Source: Lachnospiraceae bacterium
Lineage (GTDB): Bacteria; Bacillota; Clostridia; Lachnospirales; Lachnospiraceae
DNA length: 64,000 nucleotides
NCBI GenBank assembly: GCA_017480195.1
Contig: JAFVBE010000040.1
Location: forward strand, 1-64,000
Reading direction: 5' to 3'
Below, one piece after another: positions 33,301 to 43,531 of the stretch. Under the pieces are notes generated by a model that did no database searches, had not been told where the DNA came from, and was given only the letters and a program-made list of their open reading frames with translations. The position numbers were made by a program, and so were the translations under genes. Every line of letters begins with the position of its first letter. Position 1 is the first letter of the stretch.

Positions 33301-36300
33301 ATCTATAAACATATATCCAAATGTCTCATCATCATAAAGCTTATTCCATTTAAAATAGAATCTTACATTTGCATATTTCTTACCGCCGCTGTTCCATCTT
33401 CCAATAACCTCATGCTTGTATGGTTTAAGCTCAAATACCATACTTGCAACATTGTATCCGTATGTCCAAGTGTTATTGATATTTCTGTTCTCTCTTAAAT
33501 CCTTAGCAAGATAATATCCATAACCATCCGATGCATCATTCTCATCCTCGCCATGAGGATAATAAGTCATACGACGCACATTATACAAGCCCTTTTCCTC
33601 GCCTGATGCAACACTCATATCATCCATAGCAATCGAAGATGAATAATATATGTCATATGTTCCATCTTGATTATCATATATTACATATCCAGGTTTAAGT
33701 GCCTTCTTCTCATCATCATATATACTCTGAGGTCCTTCATCCGTATCGGTCGCAATGATACCCTCAGTATTGTAATAATATTTATCCTTTATATCCTTAA
33801 CATCATCAATTGAGCTAAGCGTAACACCCTTTTCAACATCATGTCCCATATACATAATGTAACTTTGTGTTGCATAAAGATATGAACGCACCTCGAATTC
33901 TCTTCCAATAATATCAGAAGGAAGTCCCGACAATGATACCGTGAAGTTAGCATTTGCGCCACCCTCCTTGGAAGCCGTATGGATATTACCACGATCATAA
34001 GCGACAGGCACACCAAGTGTTTCATCATAAGCGACAATATCTGCTACAGTATAAACATCAATGTTATTTGCAACAAGCTCAGTATTATAGGTCATAGCAT
34101 CATTTGTATTACCATAGAAGCCCTTGAAATTAGTAGTAATAACATAAATATCATTGGTTTCCGCATTCCTTCTATAATGCTGCCTGCTTCCCAAAAGTCC
34201 ACCTGATAAATAGCTATACGCCGATGTCATATAAATATTCTTAGCTTCATCAGTCTTTGGCTGTGCATATGCTCCTGTTCTATAGTTGCTAAAAATAGTG
34301 ATATCTTTATTTTGATTTTCCTCAAGATTTGTCACAACAAACGGCTCACTATATGCTCTTCCCTTAGACATGTCTATGGTAAGTTTATTAAGTCCGTCAA
34401 ATATGTTGCTGCTCTCTACAACGATTTCTATGGATTCACCATAATTTGGAATCGCTTCGAATTCTTCAAAATTATCAATTACAACAACAGCCTTGTTGCC
34501 TTCTATAAATTCGAAATGATATTCCGGCATAGGAAGCAGTTGCTTACCATCTACAATCAACTCACTATAGTCAGAATCATTCTTATTCTGATCCTCCTCG
34601 CCCTCATGCAGCTTATGATATGCGCTGACTGCCTTTACATAAAAGTGAATCTTATAGGTTTTACTTTCATTTTTATTATTCGCCGCAAAATTATTATAAA
34701 TCTTGGAAGCATCGTAATCATGATATAATTCATTGTCAGTCGTTACGACACTTTCCTTTTCGTCAGAGGTATATATTATCTCTCCTTTTTCATCCTCAAT
34801 AGTGTAATATGTGATATATCCGACTGCATTGATTACAGAATTCCATTTAATTCTGTATTTTCCTCTGCTGTTATTGGTATCAAGCCAGAATTTATTGGTC
34901 ATATCAAGCTTTATATCAGGATTATAAGTTGATGAATATAAGTATTCTTCGAACTTCGGATCAAGTTCCTTGAACACTCCAACCCTTGTATTGTAATCCC
35001 ATGATCCATCAGAAAGGTCGTATGCATCATCATAAGGCACCTTATCATCAAAGAATGTATAAGTATCTCCCAACCTATTCCATGGATTATTGTTCTCCAA
35101 TACAATCGAATATCTATCTACTTTGTCCTCTGTAATAAATGGAGGATAAAGTATAAGATTACCTTCTTCATTTTTATCTACAACAAGTTCGGAATACACA
35201 CTTGACAAGAAATTATAATAGTATCCTGCCGAATTATCATAAGGAATAAGCATCATCTCAGGATTATCCTTCTCCTGCCACCTGAAGCCTCTGATATTAA
35301 TCCATGTTCTTCCTCTTGTCGTACACTTAAAATAAAGCTCAACAGTAACCACCTTTGATTCACAATCAGAAGGCACCTGAACTCCAACATAACTTACCTC
35401 TGACTGCTGCTCAGTATTAGCTATGGTATTAGGCTCATCTGCAGTACCATCATAGAATTTGTTGCCGTCTTCATCAGTAAACACAGCATAGTAAGCGTAT
35501 GAATCCGTCTTGTCTTTATCGGAAAATGCTTTTCCATTCTGTGTCGTAGGAATGAAATATAACTTATCAAGTCCTTTAGATTTCTCTCCATAGCTAATAT
35601 TGAATGTACATCTTTCATAAGTATTCTGAGGAAGGTTATATGCCCATCTTGATGTATCATTATAACTTATAAATGCAGTATAATCATACAGATACGCTTC
35701 AAGATTGTCATTCAACACCTTTGTATTGCTATTATCCGGATTATACGGAACATATTCCATATCAAGCGTCATATAGGTATCTGTTGTCTTACCATAATAT
35801 CTGTTCGCAGAATTGAAATATGAAATTGTCTCCGTATCTTCAAAAGGAACATATCCAAAGCCATGGAATCTGCTCGGCTGTATATCACCACCCACTGCAT
35901 TATAAAATGTCGTATGAAGAACAGCCCTTGCAACTGTCTTATCACCGGCATACTCTCCAAAGCTTATTTTAGTAAGACCATCATCAAGTATATTACAATT
36001 CTTTACCCAAACCGGATTATCTCCACTTGTAATGGTTGTCAATAATCCGCCTTCTGCATCATACAATATACATTCATAATCATAATAGCGAGAATTTTTC
36101 GAATCTTCATTATAATCGCTAAAATATACAACAAGTGAATCAATACCTGCCGAATTATCATCATATTTAAAATCAAAGCTGATGTTAGTCGTAATGTTTC
36201 CTGTATAGTAAAATCTCTTATTAATATTTGCAGGCTCATAAAACGACTTTATTGTATTGGTATATTCTTCTCTTAATAATTTTCCTGTTGCAATAGACGC

Positions 36301-39300
36301 ATACACGCCATACTGCTTATATGCTGATGCATTATTATCCTTACTGATGAAATAATTATTTCTTGTGTTGTTTTTATTACTGTAAGTGTTTGCAAACGGT
36401 ACAAATACATTAGCGCTGTCAGGATTTCTGGTGACAACATCAGTTCCGCTCGCATCAAAACAATCCTTTGCATTTATTCCAGTATATGATAATGCAAATA
36501 TCATCTTATTAGAATAATTTCTGCAATTTGTGAATGTGCCGCCGTTATAAGAAAATCCCGCCGACGCATCAAGTTCCTTGCCTGTATCTGCCTTTCCGGC
36601 TGACTGTGCTGCCTTAATTTTTTCTGCATCTTCTTCATCTTCTGCATCAAGTCCCGATATATCAACTTCATTATTTGAACCATCTGCATATCTTATTCGT
36701 GTATCCTTGTCATTAATTCTGCCTATAATACCCGTATTTACACAGTCAACAAATCTAAGCGACGCACCATTTAAGGCGCCGAAATCTGAAATATATCCTG
36801 CCCCCCTGTTATTGAAAGTAATTATGTTTCCATGATTATAGCAGCCCATAAATACTATATCAGTAGGAATATGCATTGAATATTGTATAAAGCCTGCCGC
36901 ACTCGTATGAAGACTTCTTACCTCACCGTAATTAATACAATTTTCAAATCTTATTCCACTATACGCCAAAAGTCCTATCATTCCACCCGCTCTGTTATAG
37001 CTTAAGATATAACCATGATTGGTAGCATTGGATATGGTAAGGTCAGTCACATCCCTCTGGTCTATAAATCCTGCTATACCACCTACACAAGGGTTAGTCT
37101 GGTAAACACAAGTTACATCCGCATAGTTATCAAGATATGCAAGATCGTTTGCTGAACTGTATATGCCAACTATACCACCATTACCTCTATCATTATCAGA
37201 ACTTCTCGCCTTAATCTCCCAATTAATTCCTGTTGTTATAGGCTCATCCTTGGATCCTTCTATGACAGAACCCTGATATGAATATCCTACTATACCACCG
37301 GATACACAGGTAAATGCATAAATTTTTACAGCTTCATTCCCGGTTATTTTTGACTTGGAATAATTATCACATTCCTTAACCCTTCCATAGTTAGTTCCTG
37401 CCATACCTCCTATATGGGCATATGATGTCTTATCGTATGCTGTTCTTATTACATCAACTCCATAATTTCTTCCAAACGCCTCAACATCATAATTTCTTCC
37501 TACGGTAGTATCCTTAGTAGGATTGCCATTTGCATCCTCCTGCATTCCTGCATATATCTTGGTAACTCTGCTGGTATTCGAACTACCGTCTGCATCTGTA
37601 CTTACACCATCACCGTCATTTCTTACACCCAGATAACAATGCTCTATATCTCCGCCATAGCCATTATTTCCGGTTATACCGCCTATCCTTGCGATACCTG
37701 CACCTGAGCCCTCTGCGAATACCTCTCCGTCAAATGTACAATATGATATAACTGCAAGATATGATGTGTCATCGTACTTGTCATATCCTGCTGACTTTGC
37801 TTCAGCACTTGTAAGGTATCCGTTTATTCCGGCAATTCCGCCGTAACCAACCGTATCTCCACCGAGGTCACCGATTACATTTCCATCTATACCGATATTG
37901 GTTATCTTGTTATAGTTGACACCGGCAACTCCACCCATAACAGCCACTTTAGCGGAATTAGGCATAAAGCCTACCTCAGACTCAATTACAGTTGTTGGAA
38001 GTGAATTCGAATCAAGTTCCGCTCCCATTATCACACCATTGTTAGTTCCTGCAACTCCACCGACAAAGCTGTAATCTGTATATGTTTTTGCAGTACATTT
38101 ATCTATAGCTTTAATGTCATGTCCAGCTTCATCCTTTATTGTAGCTGCAAATTTTATTACACCATTCTTATCGTTTATACCGGTAACAACACCTATGTTG
38201 CTCACACCGCTTGTTGTGTAATTGTATACATTTACATTGTTAAGCGTAATGTATTCTATGCTGCCATTATTCAAGGCAGAGATACCGCCCACTGCATCCT
38301 TAGATGCAAAGTTAAGCTTACTGTCTTTATACTCAGGTTCAACCAGGCAATAGGAAATCAAAGCACCCTCATTATTAACTGCGGTAATACCGCCGCTCAT
38401 ACCTGAAGCTGCCTTAATCTCAGCATAGTTATTACATTTTGTTATTTTACTGCTGTTTGTTGATGTTATACCACCAGCATTTCCTGCATTTGCAGCAGTA
38501 ACAACCTCATGATTCTCACAGAATGCAATAACATTTCCGGACGCATTATCTCCAACTATACCTCCCGCAGTACCCTTTGTAGCTGTTACGACAGCATCGT
38601 TAGAAAATCCGGCTATGATAATCTCTGTATTATTACTTATATTTTTTCCAATAACGCCACCTACTGTTGTAAGTCCGTCAATGTTTCCTTTAATGCTTAT
38701 AAAATCTTCATCATAAGCATCTCTGTCAGCATCAATATTAAGACTATCTTTTATTTTTGTATTTTGAATTGTTCCATTTCCATCATTTATAGCTGCTACA
38801 GCACCTACATAATTGCCCTTTGATGATATATCAACCACGATATCATTACCGATATTAATTGTGCCTGCATTATAAGCGGCTATACCTGCTGCAGTTCCAT
38901 CCTTAGCTACTTCACCCGTATTCGTATCAATAAAATCCTTACCTGATACAAGCAGGCTTAATTTATTAACATTGACATTAGCTATCGTTCCAAAATTCTC
39001 CGCAACAACACCTGCTACAACATTACATCCACTTACCGTAATATCATCAGCAGTACAATTATCTATAGTACCCAATGATTTATTCAAACCGCATATACCG
39101 CCTACATAGTCATCGACGCTTGAACCGAAGGTATTGGCTTTACAATTAATAATACTGCCTTCATTTATTTCAGCTATACCGCCTGTGTAGGTACCATTTG
39201 TTGTAACTGTTCCTGACGCTGCATTGGAGCAGTTATCTATTGTCATATTTTTACTTACCTTACCGACTATTCCACCGGCATAAGAATATGAATATGTATA

Positions 39301-42300
39301 GTCTCTTCCGACATAATCTGTATTTCTTCCATTTTGTTCATTGTATTCTATCGCTTTATCAGCAATTATAGGTGTAGTATTCTCGACATCTTTTACATAT
39401 ACAATTGTATTGTCATCATTGTATCCGAAGACTCCGCCTATAAATATATCAGCCTCTATTCTACCGAAAGAATTCTGGGTAGTATTATTTTCAGTTCCGC
39501 TTATATACATAGTAGCATTTGAATTTGTTATATTGCCATATGCTCCATTATATATGTTATTAAGAATATCTGTTTTTTCTTTGAGTTTATTTTCAGAAGT
39601 CGATACACCTGCATCAGATGTATTAAATCCGTCAACAATATTCTGTTGAATAACAAATGATACATCAAGGTCTGACTCCCCATCATAAGTCAGCGACGGA
39701 GTATCAGTAATCATGTTATACCCGAAAAATCCGCCTACAAAAGCCTTGCCATAGATTGTACCAAGGAAATTATCAGTTTTAAACATTGTCGGAATTATAG
39801 GTTTTCCATTATTATCTTTAGGCAAATCAACGCCATAAGTATTAATAATATTACCGCCTACACTACCGCCTACAAAGTATTCGCCAACAACCTCATTCGG
39901 GCTTGATACAATATATCTTGCGTTGTTATCATCATCCATTAAAAGTCTTAATGATGAATTAAAGCCTGCGTATCCACCGATAAATGCACTATCTTCCTCA
40001 TCACCAAGTATATATCCGCCTATGAGCTCATAATCCTCAACAATTGCATCCACATCATTGTATCCGACTATACCGCCGACATAGTTTTTTCCTGATATAT
40101 AGCATGTAGCAGATATCTTATTTGTTTCACTCGGACTTTCTGCCAATGTGCTGTCTGAATTTCTCTTTGTATTACCAATTATACCGTTGTTATATCCTGC
40201 GATACCGCCCGCATAATCTCCATTTGAATATGTTGACTGGAAGAAGCCATCCACGCTGTCGCTTTCAACTTCACTGTTACAATTGTATATCCAACCACTG
40301 TTGTAGCCTGATATGCCTCCTGCATATCTGCCTGTAGCAAAGATTACGCCCTTATTAACCCAATTCTCAATCTTATTCTCAGGATTTTTATCTGTAGCAG
40401 GTGTTACTGAGAAATCTGCTTTTTCAAGGATTTCATTATCACTTACACTTGTGTCATTTACATTTGAGATTATAGATGCCTCTAAAGCATCTTCCCTAAC
40501 CTTATCATCATTAACATCTGCGTTACAGCCTGTGATACCACCAACATATTCATAGCCTACCACATTAGCCTCATTGACTCCGCTTACATCCTCATCGCCG
40601 CCCTTTATGCCGCTTGTAGGTCCCTGATTAAATCCGACTATACCACCGACATATTGATATCCAAACACATATCCCTTCTTGCCATTTGAGGATTTGGTTG
40701 TACAGCCCTCTATCGTACTGTAATAGTTATAGCCGACTATACCGCCGACATATACACCGTTTAATTTGCTCTCTAATACTTCCGCAGCATTTTCTACGCT
40801 GTCATCAAGCAATTCTGCCAAATCATGATCTGAATATACAGGTGTGCTTACACAGTTAGATAATTTGATAAGTTCCTGTACTCCTTCTTCTTCAAGATGA
40901 TTATTTGCATAGACATTCGCAGTATATCCTGTGATACCTCCGATATATTTTGCACTTGTACGATCAGTGGTCTTGACAGTTATTTTGCCGTTTTCATCCA
41001 TTTCCGTATTAGATGCCATAACTGCACCGTTATTTACACAATCTTTAATAAGTATCTTAGCCGGATTATCCTTTGAGGTTCTTACTTCACCGACTATACC
41101 ACCGACGAACTTATCTCCTGTAACCTTAGCTTCATTGGTAAGCTTGGAAAGCGTGACATCATGAGCTTCCGATGCTTCTGCCTCCTCGTCTCCTACTCCC
41201 TGAAGGTATCCGACTATACCTCCGACATGCTCCCTGCCTAATATGACACTCGCATCATCAGTATTTATTCCTGTATTCAAAACCTTTAGTTCTGTAAGTA
41301 TACCTGTCTCGGTGCCGTCACTTAATGCGCCCGATACATTGACACCACAAAATGCACCTACTCTGTCTTTATTACTTTTTACCTGAATATTGTCAAGGTT
41401 GACCGTATTTATAGTACCGTAATTAGTATTAAAGAGTCCTATAGGTGTAATTTTATTCTCAGCTTCCGTATTAGCAGGTGCTTTTGCCGCTTTAGCTGCT
41501 CTTGGAGCTTTTACTCCGCTTGTGTTTGACTTAGTATCATATCCGTATAATCCGCTTAATGTATTGAATGCCTCATTGATATTAAGTCCTGATATTGTAC
41601 GACCGCTTCCGATAAGTTTATCACGCATTTGGAGTCTGTCGATAGATGCAAAGGATGTGTTAGTAATTATATTTACATTCTTAGCCTCATAATAGCTTGC
41701 CGGAAGACTGATATTTGATGCTTTTGAGAGATAGTAATTCTCGTCCTCTACAAATTTCTTCCAATCTATATTATCTGCGAGAAGATATGTCTGGGTAACA
41801 TCATCCTCAGTACCCCTGTAAGCCTTTACACCATTTTCTCCTAAGTCCTCAATATATCTGATATTATTAAGATGTCTTGCATTTTTAATCGTATAATAAT
41901 AATTATCCGAAGAATCTAATGAGCCGTTGTTATCCTCAACCTCTTTGCCTGTAGCGAAGTAAACATTTGAGCTGTTACTCTGCTTTGTAGAGGTTGCCTT
42001 ATACATAACTCCATAGCCCTGAAGGGTACAGTATATATCCTCAGTGTTAAGTCCGAACCGATGGAAACTGAATGTATCGGCAAATTGAACAGTATTATTC
42101 TTAATTGAATCTGCATCTGTCAAAGAAGCAGTATTTGTCTTATACTGATATGTCGTAGCCTTTGCGTCAACTGCATCAAGCACAACTCTTACCTGATTAT
42201 CCTTGTCAAGATAAGCAATTATATCAAGCGTTCCTAAATCCTGTGCCGTTGCATTGCCCTCATCATCATATACATATCTTGTCACCTTACATGGCACAGC

Positions 42301-43245
42301 CTCCCTGTTCTCATAATTCTTGAGAGAATGTGTGGAAGTATCAAGCACGATGTTAAGAACCTTTTTATTAATCTTGGTATCCACCACGCCTATCTCATAA
42401 GTAAGCTGGTTGGTAGCATTTGCATACTTACCAAGTTTGAATGAGAGATTAAGTGTCTCCTCGTTATTAAGGTAAATCTTGGATATGGTCGGCTTATCAG
42501 TCTTGGATACAAGTGCTGCTGAAAGTGTATCGACACCATAATATCCGACCATCCTTTCCTTACGATATTCCTCATATCTGGTTGCAATATTTACAAGTCC
42601 TCTTAGGGCGTCGTTGTCATTATTATACTCAAATGCCTCGTATTCCGTATCATCCTGATTTGTGAATTTGTCAGTATAGAACGCAGAGAATACCTGACCA
42701 TCCTCAAGTGAGAATTCTATACAGATGGTCTCATTAAGTATTGATGTATCATATACATACTCCTCCACCAGTTCGAATACTATATCTGCGGTAGGACTTG
42801 AGGTTTCCTCTCCAGCCATATATTTAGCATAATCGCCCTTAAATGCCATAGCATAGCAGAGGGTTCCTGCCTCCTTGGAGGTCCATACGCTGTTCTCCTT
42901 TTTAAGCTCTGAGGTAAAGGTTTCTCCCTCAGCATAATATATGGAGTTAAGGTCAACCTTATTGTTATGCTCCTCCTCATATGCTCTCTTCGAGAATTCT
43001 CCGAGTGTACCGTTTGCACTATACTCAGATAACTGATTCTGTGCAGACAGGAATAAGGTCTCCGCATATTCATTCTGGCGGTTAAAGTCAGCCCAGTCCT
43101 GCCAAGCCATAAGACTCATAACCGATATAGCCATAAGTATCCCTAGCACAACAAAAGTAACAATCATTTCAACTAATGTGAAACCACTGTTATTCATAGT
43201 CCTTTTATTATTAAATTCATTATCATTCTTTCTATATGACAACAT
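30382..43245 (-). CDS. Giant pilin-like protein (about 4,287 residues) with Glug repeats
   Basis: One unbroken frame of 12.9 kb, about 470 kDa. The start is the ATG ending at 43245 (GGAGGTG 6 bases before). Layout: class III pilin leader NNSG|FTLVE and helix (about 20-55); a pilin-like region and beta-rich segment to about 580; a Lys/Ala linker (APRAAKAAKAPA); about 35 Glug-type repeats (VGGIVGYN, AGGIAGYN and variants) at about 630-2150, a beta-solenoid pattern known from IgA-protease and other adhesins; a long beta-rich half at about 2300-4200 with Fn3-like pieces (LLYDVTWGPI, YTFEWDKNL); and a Asp/Glu/Ser/Thr-rich tail. There is no LPxTG or C-terminal anchor, so attachment should be through the pilin helix. 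It heads the pilus operon, directly before GspK-I-J-like genes, where FimT/GspH-like genes usually sit. Confidence 0.93.
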   Translation of the reverse strand: MLSYRKNDNEFNNKRTMNNSGFTLVEMIVTFVVLGILMAISVMSLMAWQDWADFNRQNEYAETLFLSAQNQLSEYSANGTLGEFSKRAYEEEHNNKVDLNSIYYAEGETFTSELKKENSVWTSKEAGTLCYAMAFKGDYAKYMAGEETSSPTADIVFELVEEYVYDTSILNETICIEFSLEDGQVFSAFYTDKFTNQDDTEYEAFEYNNDNDALRGLVNIATRYEEYRKERMVGYYGVDTLSAALVSKTDKPTISKIYLNNEETLNLSFKLGKYANATNQLTYEIGVVDTKINKKVLNIVLDTSTHSLKNYENREAVPCKVTRYVYDDEGNATAQDLGTLDIIAYLDKDNQVRVVLDAVDAKATTYQYKTNTASLTDADSIKNNTVQFADTFSFHRFGLNTEDIYCTLQGYGVMYKATSTKQSNSSNVYFATGKEVEDNNGSLDSSDNYYYTIKNARHLNNIRYIEDLGENGVKAYRGTEDDVTQTYLLADNIDWKKFVEDENYYLSKASNISLPASYYEAKNVNIITNTSFASIDRLQMRDKLIGSGRTISGLNINEAFNTLSGLYGYDTKSNTSGVKAPRAAKAAKAPANTEAENKITPIGLFNTNYGTINTVNLDNIQVKSNKDRVGAFCGVNVSGALSDGTETGILTELKVLNTGINTDDASVILGREHVGGIVGYLQGVGDEEAEASEAHDVTLSKLTNEAKVTGDKFVGGIVGEVRTSKDNPAKILIKDCVNNGAVMASNTEMDENGKITVKTTDRTSAKYIGGITGYTANVYANNHLEEEGVQELIKLSNCVSTPVYSDHDLAELLDDSVENAAEVLESKLNGVYVGGIVGYNYYSTIEGCTTKSSNGKKGYVFGYQYVGGIVGFNQGPTSGIKGGDEDVSGVNEANVVGYEYVGGITGCNADVNDDKVREDALEASIISNVNDTSVSDNEILEKADFSVTPATDKNPENKIENWVNKGVIFATGRYAGGISGYNSGWIYNCNSEVESDSVDGFFQSTYSNGDYAGGIAGYNNGIIGNTKRNSDSTLAESPSETNKISATCYISGKNYVGGIVGYNDVDAIVEDYELIGGYILGDEEDSAFIGGYAGFNSSLRLLMDDDNNARYIVSSPNEVVGEYFVGGSVGGNIINTYGVDLPKDNNGKPIIPTMFKTDNFLGTIYGKAFVGGFFGYNMITDTPSLTYDGESDLDVSFVIQQNIVDGFNTSDAGVSTSENKLKEKTDILNNIYNGAYGNITNSNATMYISGTENNTTQNSFGRIEADIFIGGVFGYNDDNTIVYVKDVENTTPIIADKAIEYNEQNGRNTDYVGRDYTYSYSYAGGIVGKVSKNMTIDNCSNAASGTVTTNGTYTGGIAEINEGSIINCKANTFGSSVDDYVGGICGLNKSLGTIDNCTADDITVSGCNVVAGVVAENFGTIANVNVNKLSLLVSGKDFIDTNTGEVAKDGTAAGIAAYNAGTINIGNDIVVDISSKGNYVGAVAAINDGNGTIQNTKIKDSLNIDADRDAYDEDFISIKGNIDGLTTVGGVIGKNISNNTEIIIAGFSNDAVVTATKGTAGGIVGDNASGNVIAFCENHEVVTAANAGNAGGITSTNSSKITKCNNYAEIKAASGMSGGITAVNNEGALISYCLVEPEYKDSKLNFASKDAVGGISALNNGSIEYITLNNVNVYNYTTSGVSNIGVVTGINDKNGVIKFAATIKDEAGHDIKAIDKCTAKTYTDYSFVGGVAGTNNGVIMGAELDSNSLPTTVIESEVGFMPNSAKVAVMGGVAGVNYNKITNIGIDGNVIGDLGGDTVGYGGIAGINGYLTSAEAKSAGYDKYDDTSYLAVISYCTFDGEVFAEGSGAGIARIGGITGNNGYGGDIEHCYLGVRNDGDGVSTDADGSSNTSRVTKIYAGMQEDANGNPTKDTTVGRNYDVEAFGRNYGVDVIRTAYDKTSYAHIGGMAGTNYGRVKECDNYSKSKITGNEAVKIYAFTCVSGGIVGYSYQGSVIEGSKDEPITTGINWEIKARSSDNDRGNGGIVGIYSSANDLAYLDNYADVTCVYQTNPCVGGIAGFIDQRDVTDLTISNATNHGYILSYNRAGGMIGLLAYSGIRFENCINYGEVRSLHTSAAGFIQYSMHIPTDIVFMGCYNHGNIITFNNRGAGYISDFGALNGASLRFVDCVNTGIIGRINDKDTRIRYADGSNNEVDISGLDAEDEEDAEKIKAAQSAGKADTGKELDASAGFSYNGGTFTNCRNYSNKMIFALSYTGINAKDCFDASGTDVVTRNPDSANVFVPFANTYSNKNNTRNNYFISKDNNASAYKQYGVYASIATGKLLREEYTNTIKSFYEPANINKRFYYTGNITTNISFDFKYDDNSAGIDSLVVYFSDYNEDSKNSRYYDYECILYDAEGGLLTTITSGDNPVWVKNCNILDDGLTKISFGEYAGDKTVARAVLHTTFYNAVGGDIQPSRFHGFGYVPFEDTETISYFNSANRYYGKTTDTYMTLDMEYVPYNPDNSNTKVLNDNLEAYLYDYTAFISYNDTSRWAYNLPQNTYERCTFNISYGEKSKGLDKLYFIPTTQNGKAFSDKDKTDSYAYYAVFTDEDGNKFYDGTADEPNTIANTEQQSEVSYVGVQVPSDCESKVVTVELYFKCTTRGRTWINIRGFRWQEKDNPEMMLIPYDNSAGYYYNFLSSVYSELVVDKNEEGNLILYPPFITEDKVDRYSIVLENNNPWNRLGDTYTFFDDKVPYDDAYDLSDGSWDYNTRVGVFKELDPKFEEYLYSSTYNPDIKLDMTNKFWLDTNNSRGKYRIKWNSVINAVGYITYYTIEDEKGEIIYTSDEKESVVTTDNELYHDYDASKIYNNFAANNKNESKTYKIHFYVKAVSAYHKLHEGEEDQNKNDSDYSELIVDGKQLLPMPEYHFEFIEGNKAVVVIDNFEEFEAIPNYGESIEIVVESSNIFDGLNKLTIDMSKGRAYSEPFVVTNLEENQNKDITIFSNYRTGAYAQPKTDEAKNIYMTSAYSYLSGGLLGSRQHYRRNAETNDIYVITTNFKGFYGNTNDAMTYNTELVANNIDVYTVADIVAYDETLGVPVAYDRGNIHTASKEGGANANFTVSLSGLPSDIIGREFEVRSYLYATQSYIMYMGHDVEKGVTLSSIDDVKDIKDKYYYNTEGIIATDTDEGPQSIYDDEKKALKPGYVIYDNQDGTYDIYYSSSIAMDDMSVASGEEKGLYNVRRMTYYPHGEDENDASDGYGYYLAKDLRENRNINNTWTYGYNVASMVFELKPYKHEVIGRWNSGGKKYANVRFYFKWNKLYDDETFGYMFIDDTNNNPTRANQNNIDATTYSYNLGIVYEGSDITEDEIEAFYNEHLKFILRRRDQYIQPKPVLETNYTIGEDADGHSIYTFEWDKNLNDYKYDGAEYSVTLVGKTINGEEVPLNTPEVVNTNSIEFKDTNDNWNFNRFILTVNRIGTKDDTDRAIILPSSATGEYKCKQRLTQLSPPTAVLHSETANNGHSKFDKSGLLYDVTWGPITDSDELMDLGGYLITVSVKEGSEVKPHYYYVQDIENSSVDDTIGIDVAALTDNGGKVIDLSNDRNSSYDENYIGTYGRHKAIIDLSDFAGKDVLNITVKAIARSNAENFMDGKESREIEITLPDRLKTPDLTKMSRTLPDDISSDGTLAISSVNTNGITLTYSEDGRTESGTYKIAIAIYDNKPENDDVNYDVAIGKKQVEYAGDKYNAGDEGYWNSGAIYTYLGKSDEKNMSGTTLANATYTIKESGNFKLSDYAGKWMKVTIKASTNNNIDSWWTDEDPDSEDTLNYYWIQIPMAKLDSVNITDSDNVSLKYYYSFTTNEWYVKDPAETLAYLEIEHETFDFETQDYADGYIVKIVGLENQTQYIYIVPDTADTFKVYGFYAENDDTAYIEYIDNLSNVKSNNEFNPYVIDYGILNLDEDVAVSTYKYTLEKGGNLLSNENVGDLDLAVRLRYSGGKINIILPDIIKMESNSNQSVETLQEDYNITSAVTVSAVAGEDNKDNYADSYIEGLFRQNGLVKNWDKKTGLTLDDVEGIGDIIQIEGDISIDPDLTVDVSEREYYKITFRTNDLTPAIYRILVVNSQTNELVCEKYSVVSKPVNDEYDNHLYYKSDAAMPKEYFDEAETYRVIISAAKFNDNGISEWSDSYYLDSAGIGSNVDDEIVGVDDQIVGSSPDMSMINGLLNINLNEPNIATSSDADDENVVAEPAYIPESDDTYTETPDDTSDDTPDNTSESGGTSEINNEDSDDNLWHTDDTETTEDLNN

Positions 43246-43299
43246 TGAAGGCACCTCCAACGAACTAATTCTTATTAAAACACATCATAATCCATAGTT

Positions 43300-43328
43300 A
43301 TTATACTAAATTTTATGGCAACGGTCAA
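43300..43328 (-). promoter_or_regulatory. Promoter of the giant pilin-pilus operon
   Basis: TTGACC (43323-43328), 17-base spacer, TATAAT (43300-43305) on the minus strand, 54 bases before the ATG. From here to pilT the gaps are all under 50 bases. Confidence 0.8.
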
Positions 43329-43531
43329 ATAATATAAGCCAAAATATACTGTAAAATTATGAATTTTGAGGCATTTTATCCCACTTTTCCACTTAGTATA
43401 TCGTCATATTTATTTTTTTTTGTAACTTCTTTCAATAAATACACAGATTTTTCATAGAATTTCAGCTTAGTCATACATTATAGATATACACTTGACAATG
43501 TTAGAAATATTATTTAAGTCAATGTTGATTA

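Noticed and set aside
32222..41164. Many antisense open frames inside the giant gene
   Set aside because: They are the expected by-product of repetitive, codon-biased coding sequence; none has a ribosome site or family features.
30382..43245. Non-ribosomal or polyketide megasynthase
   Set aside because: No carrier, condensation or ketosynthase motifs; length comes from Glug repeats and beta-rich segments.
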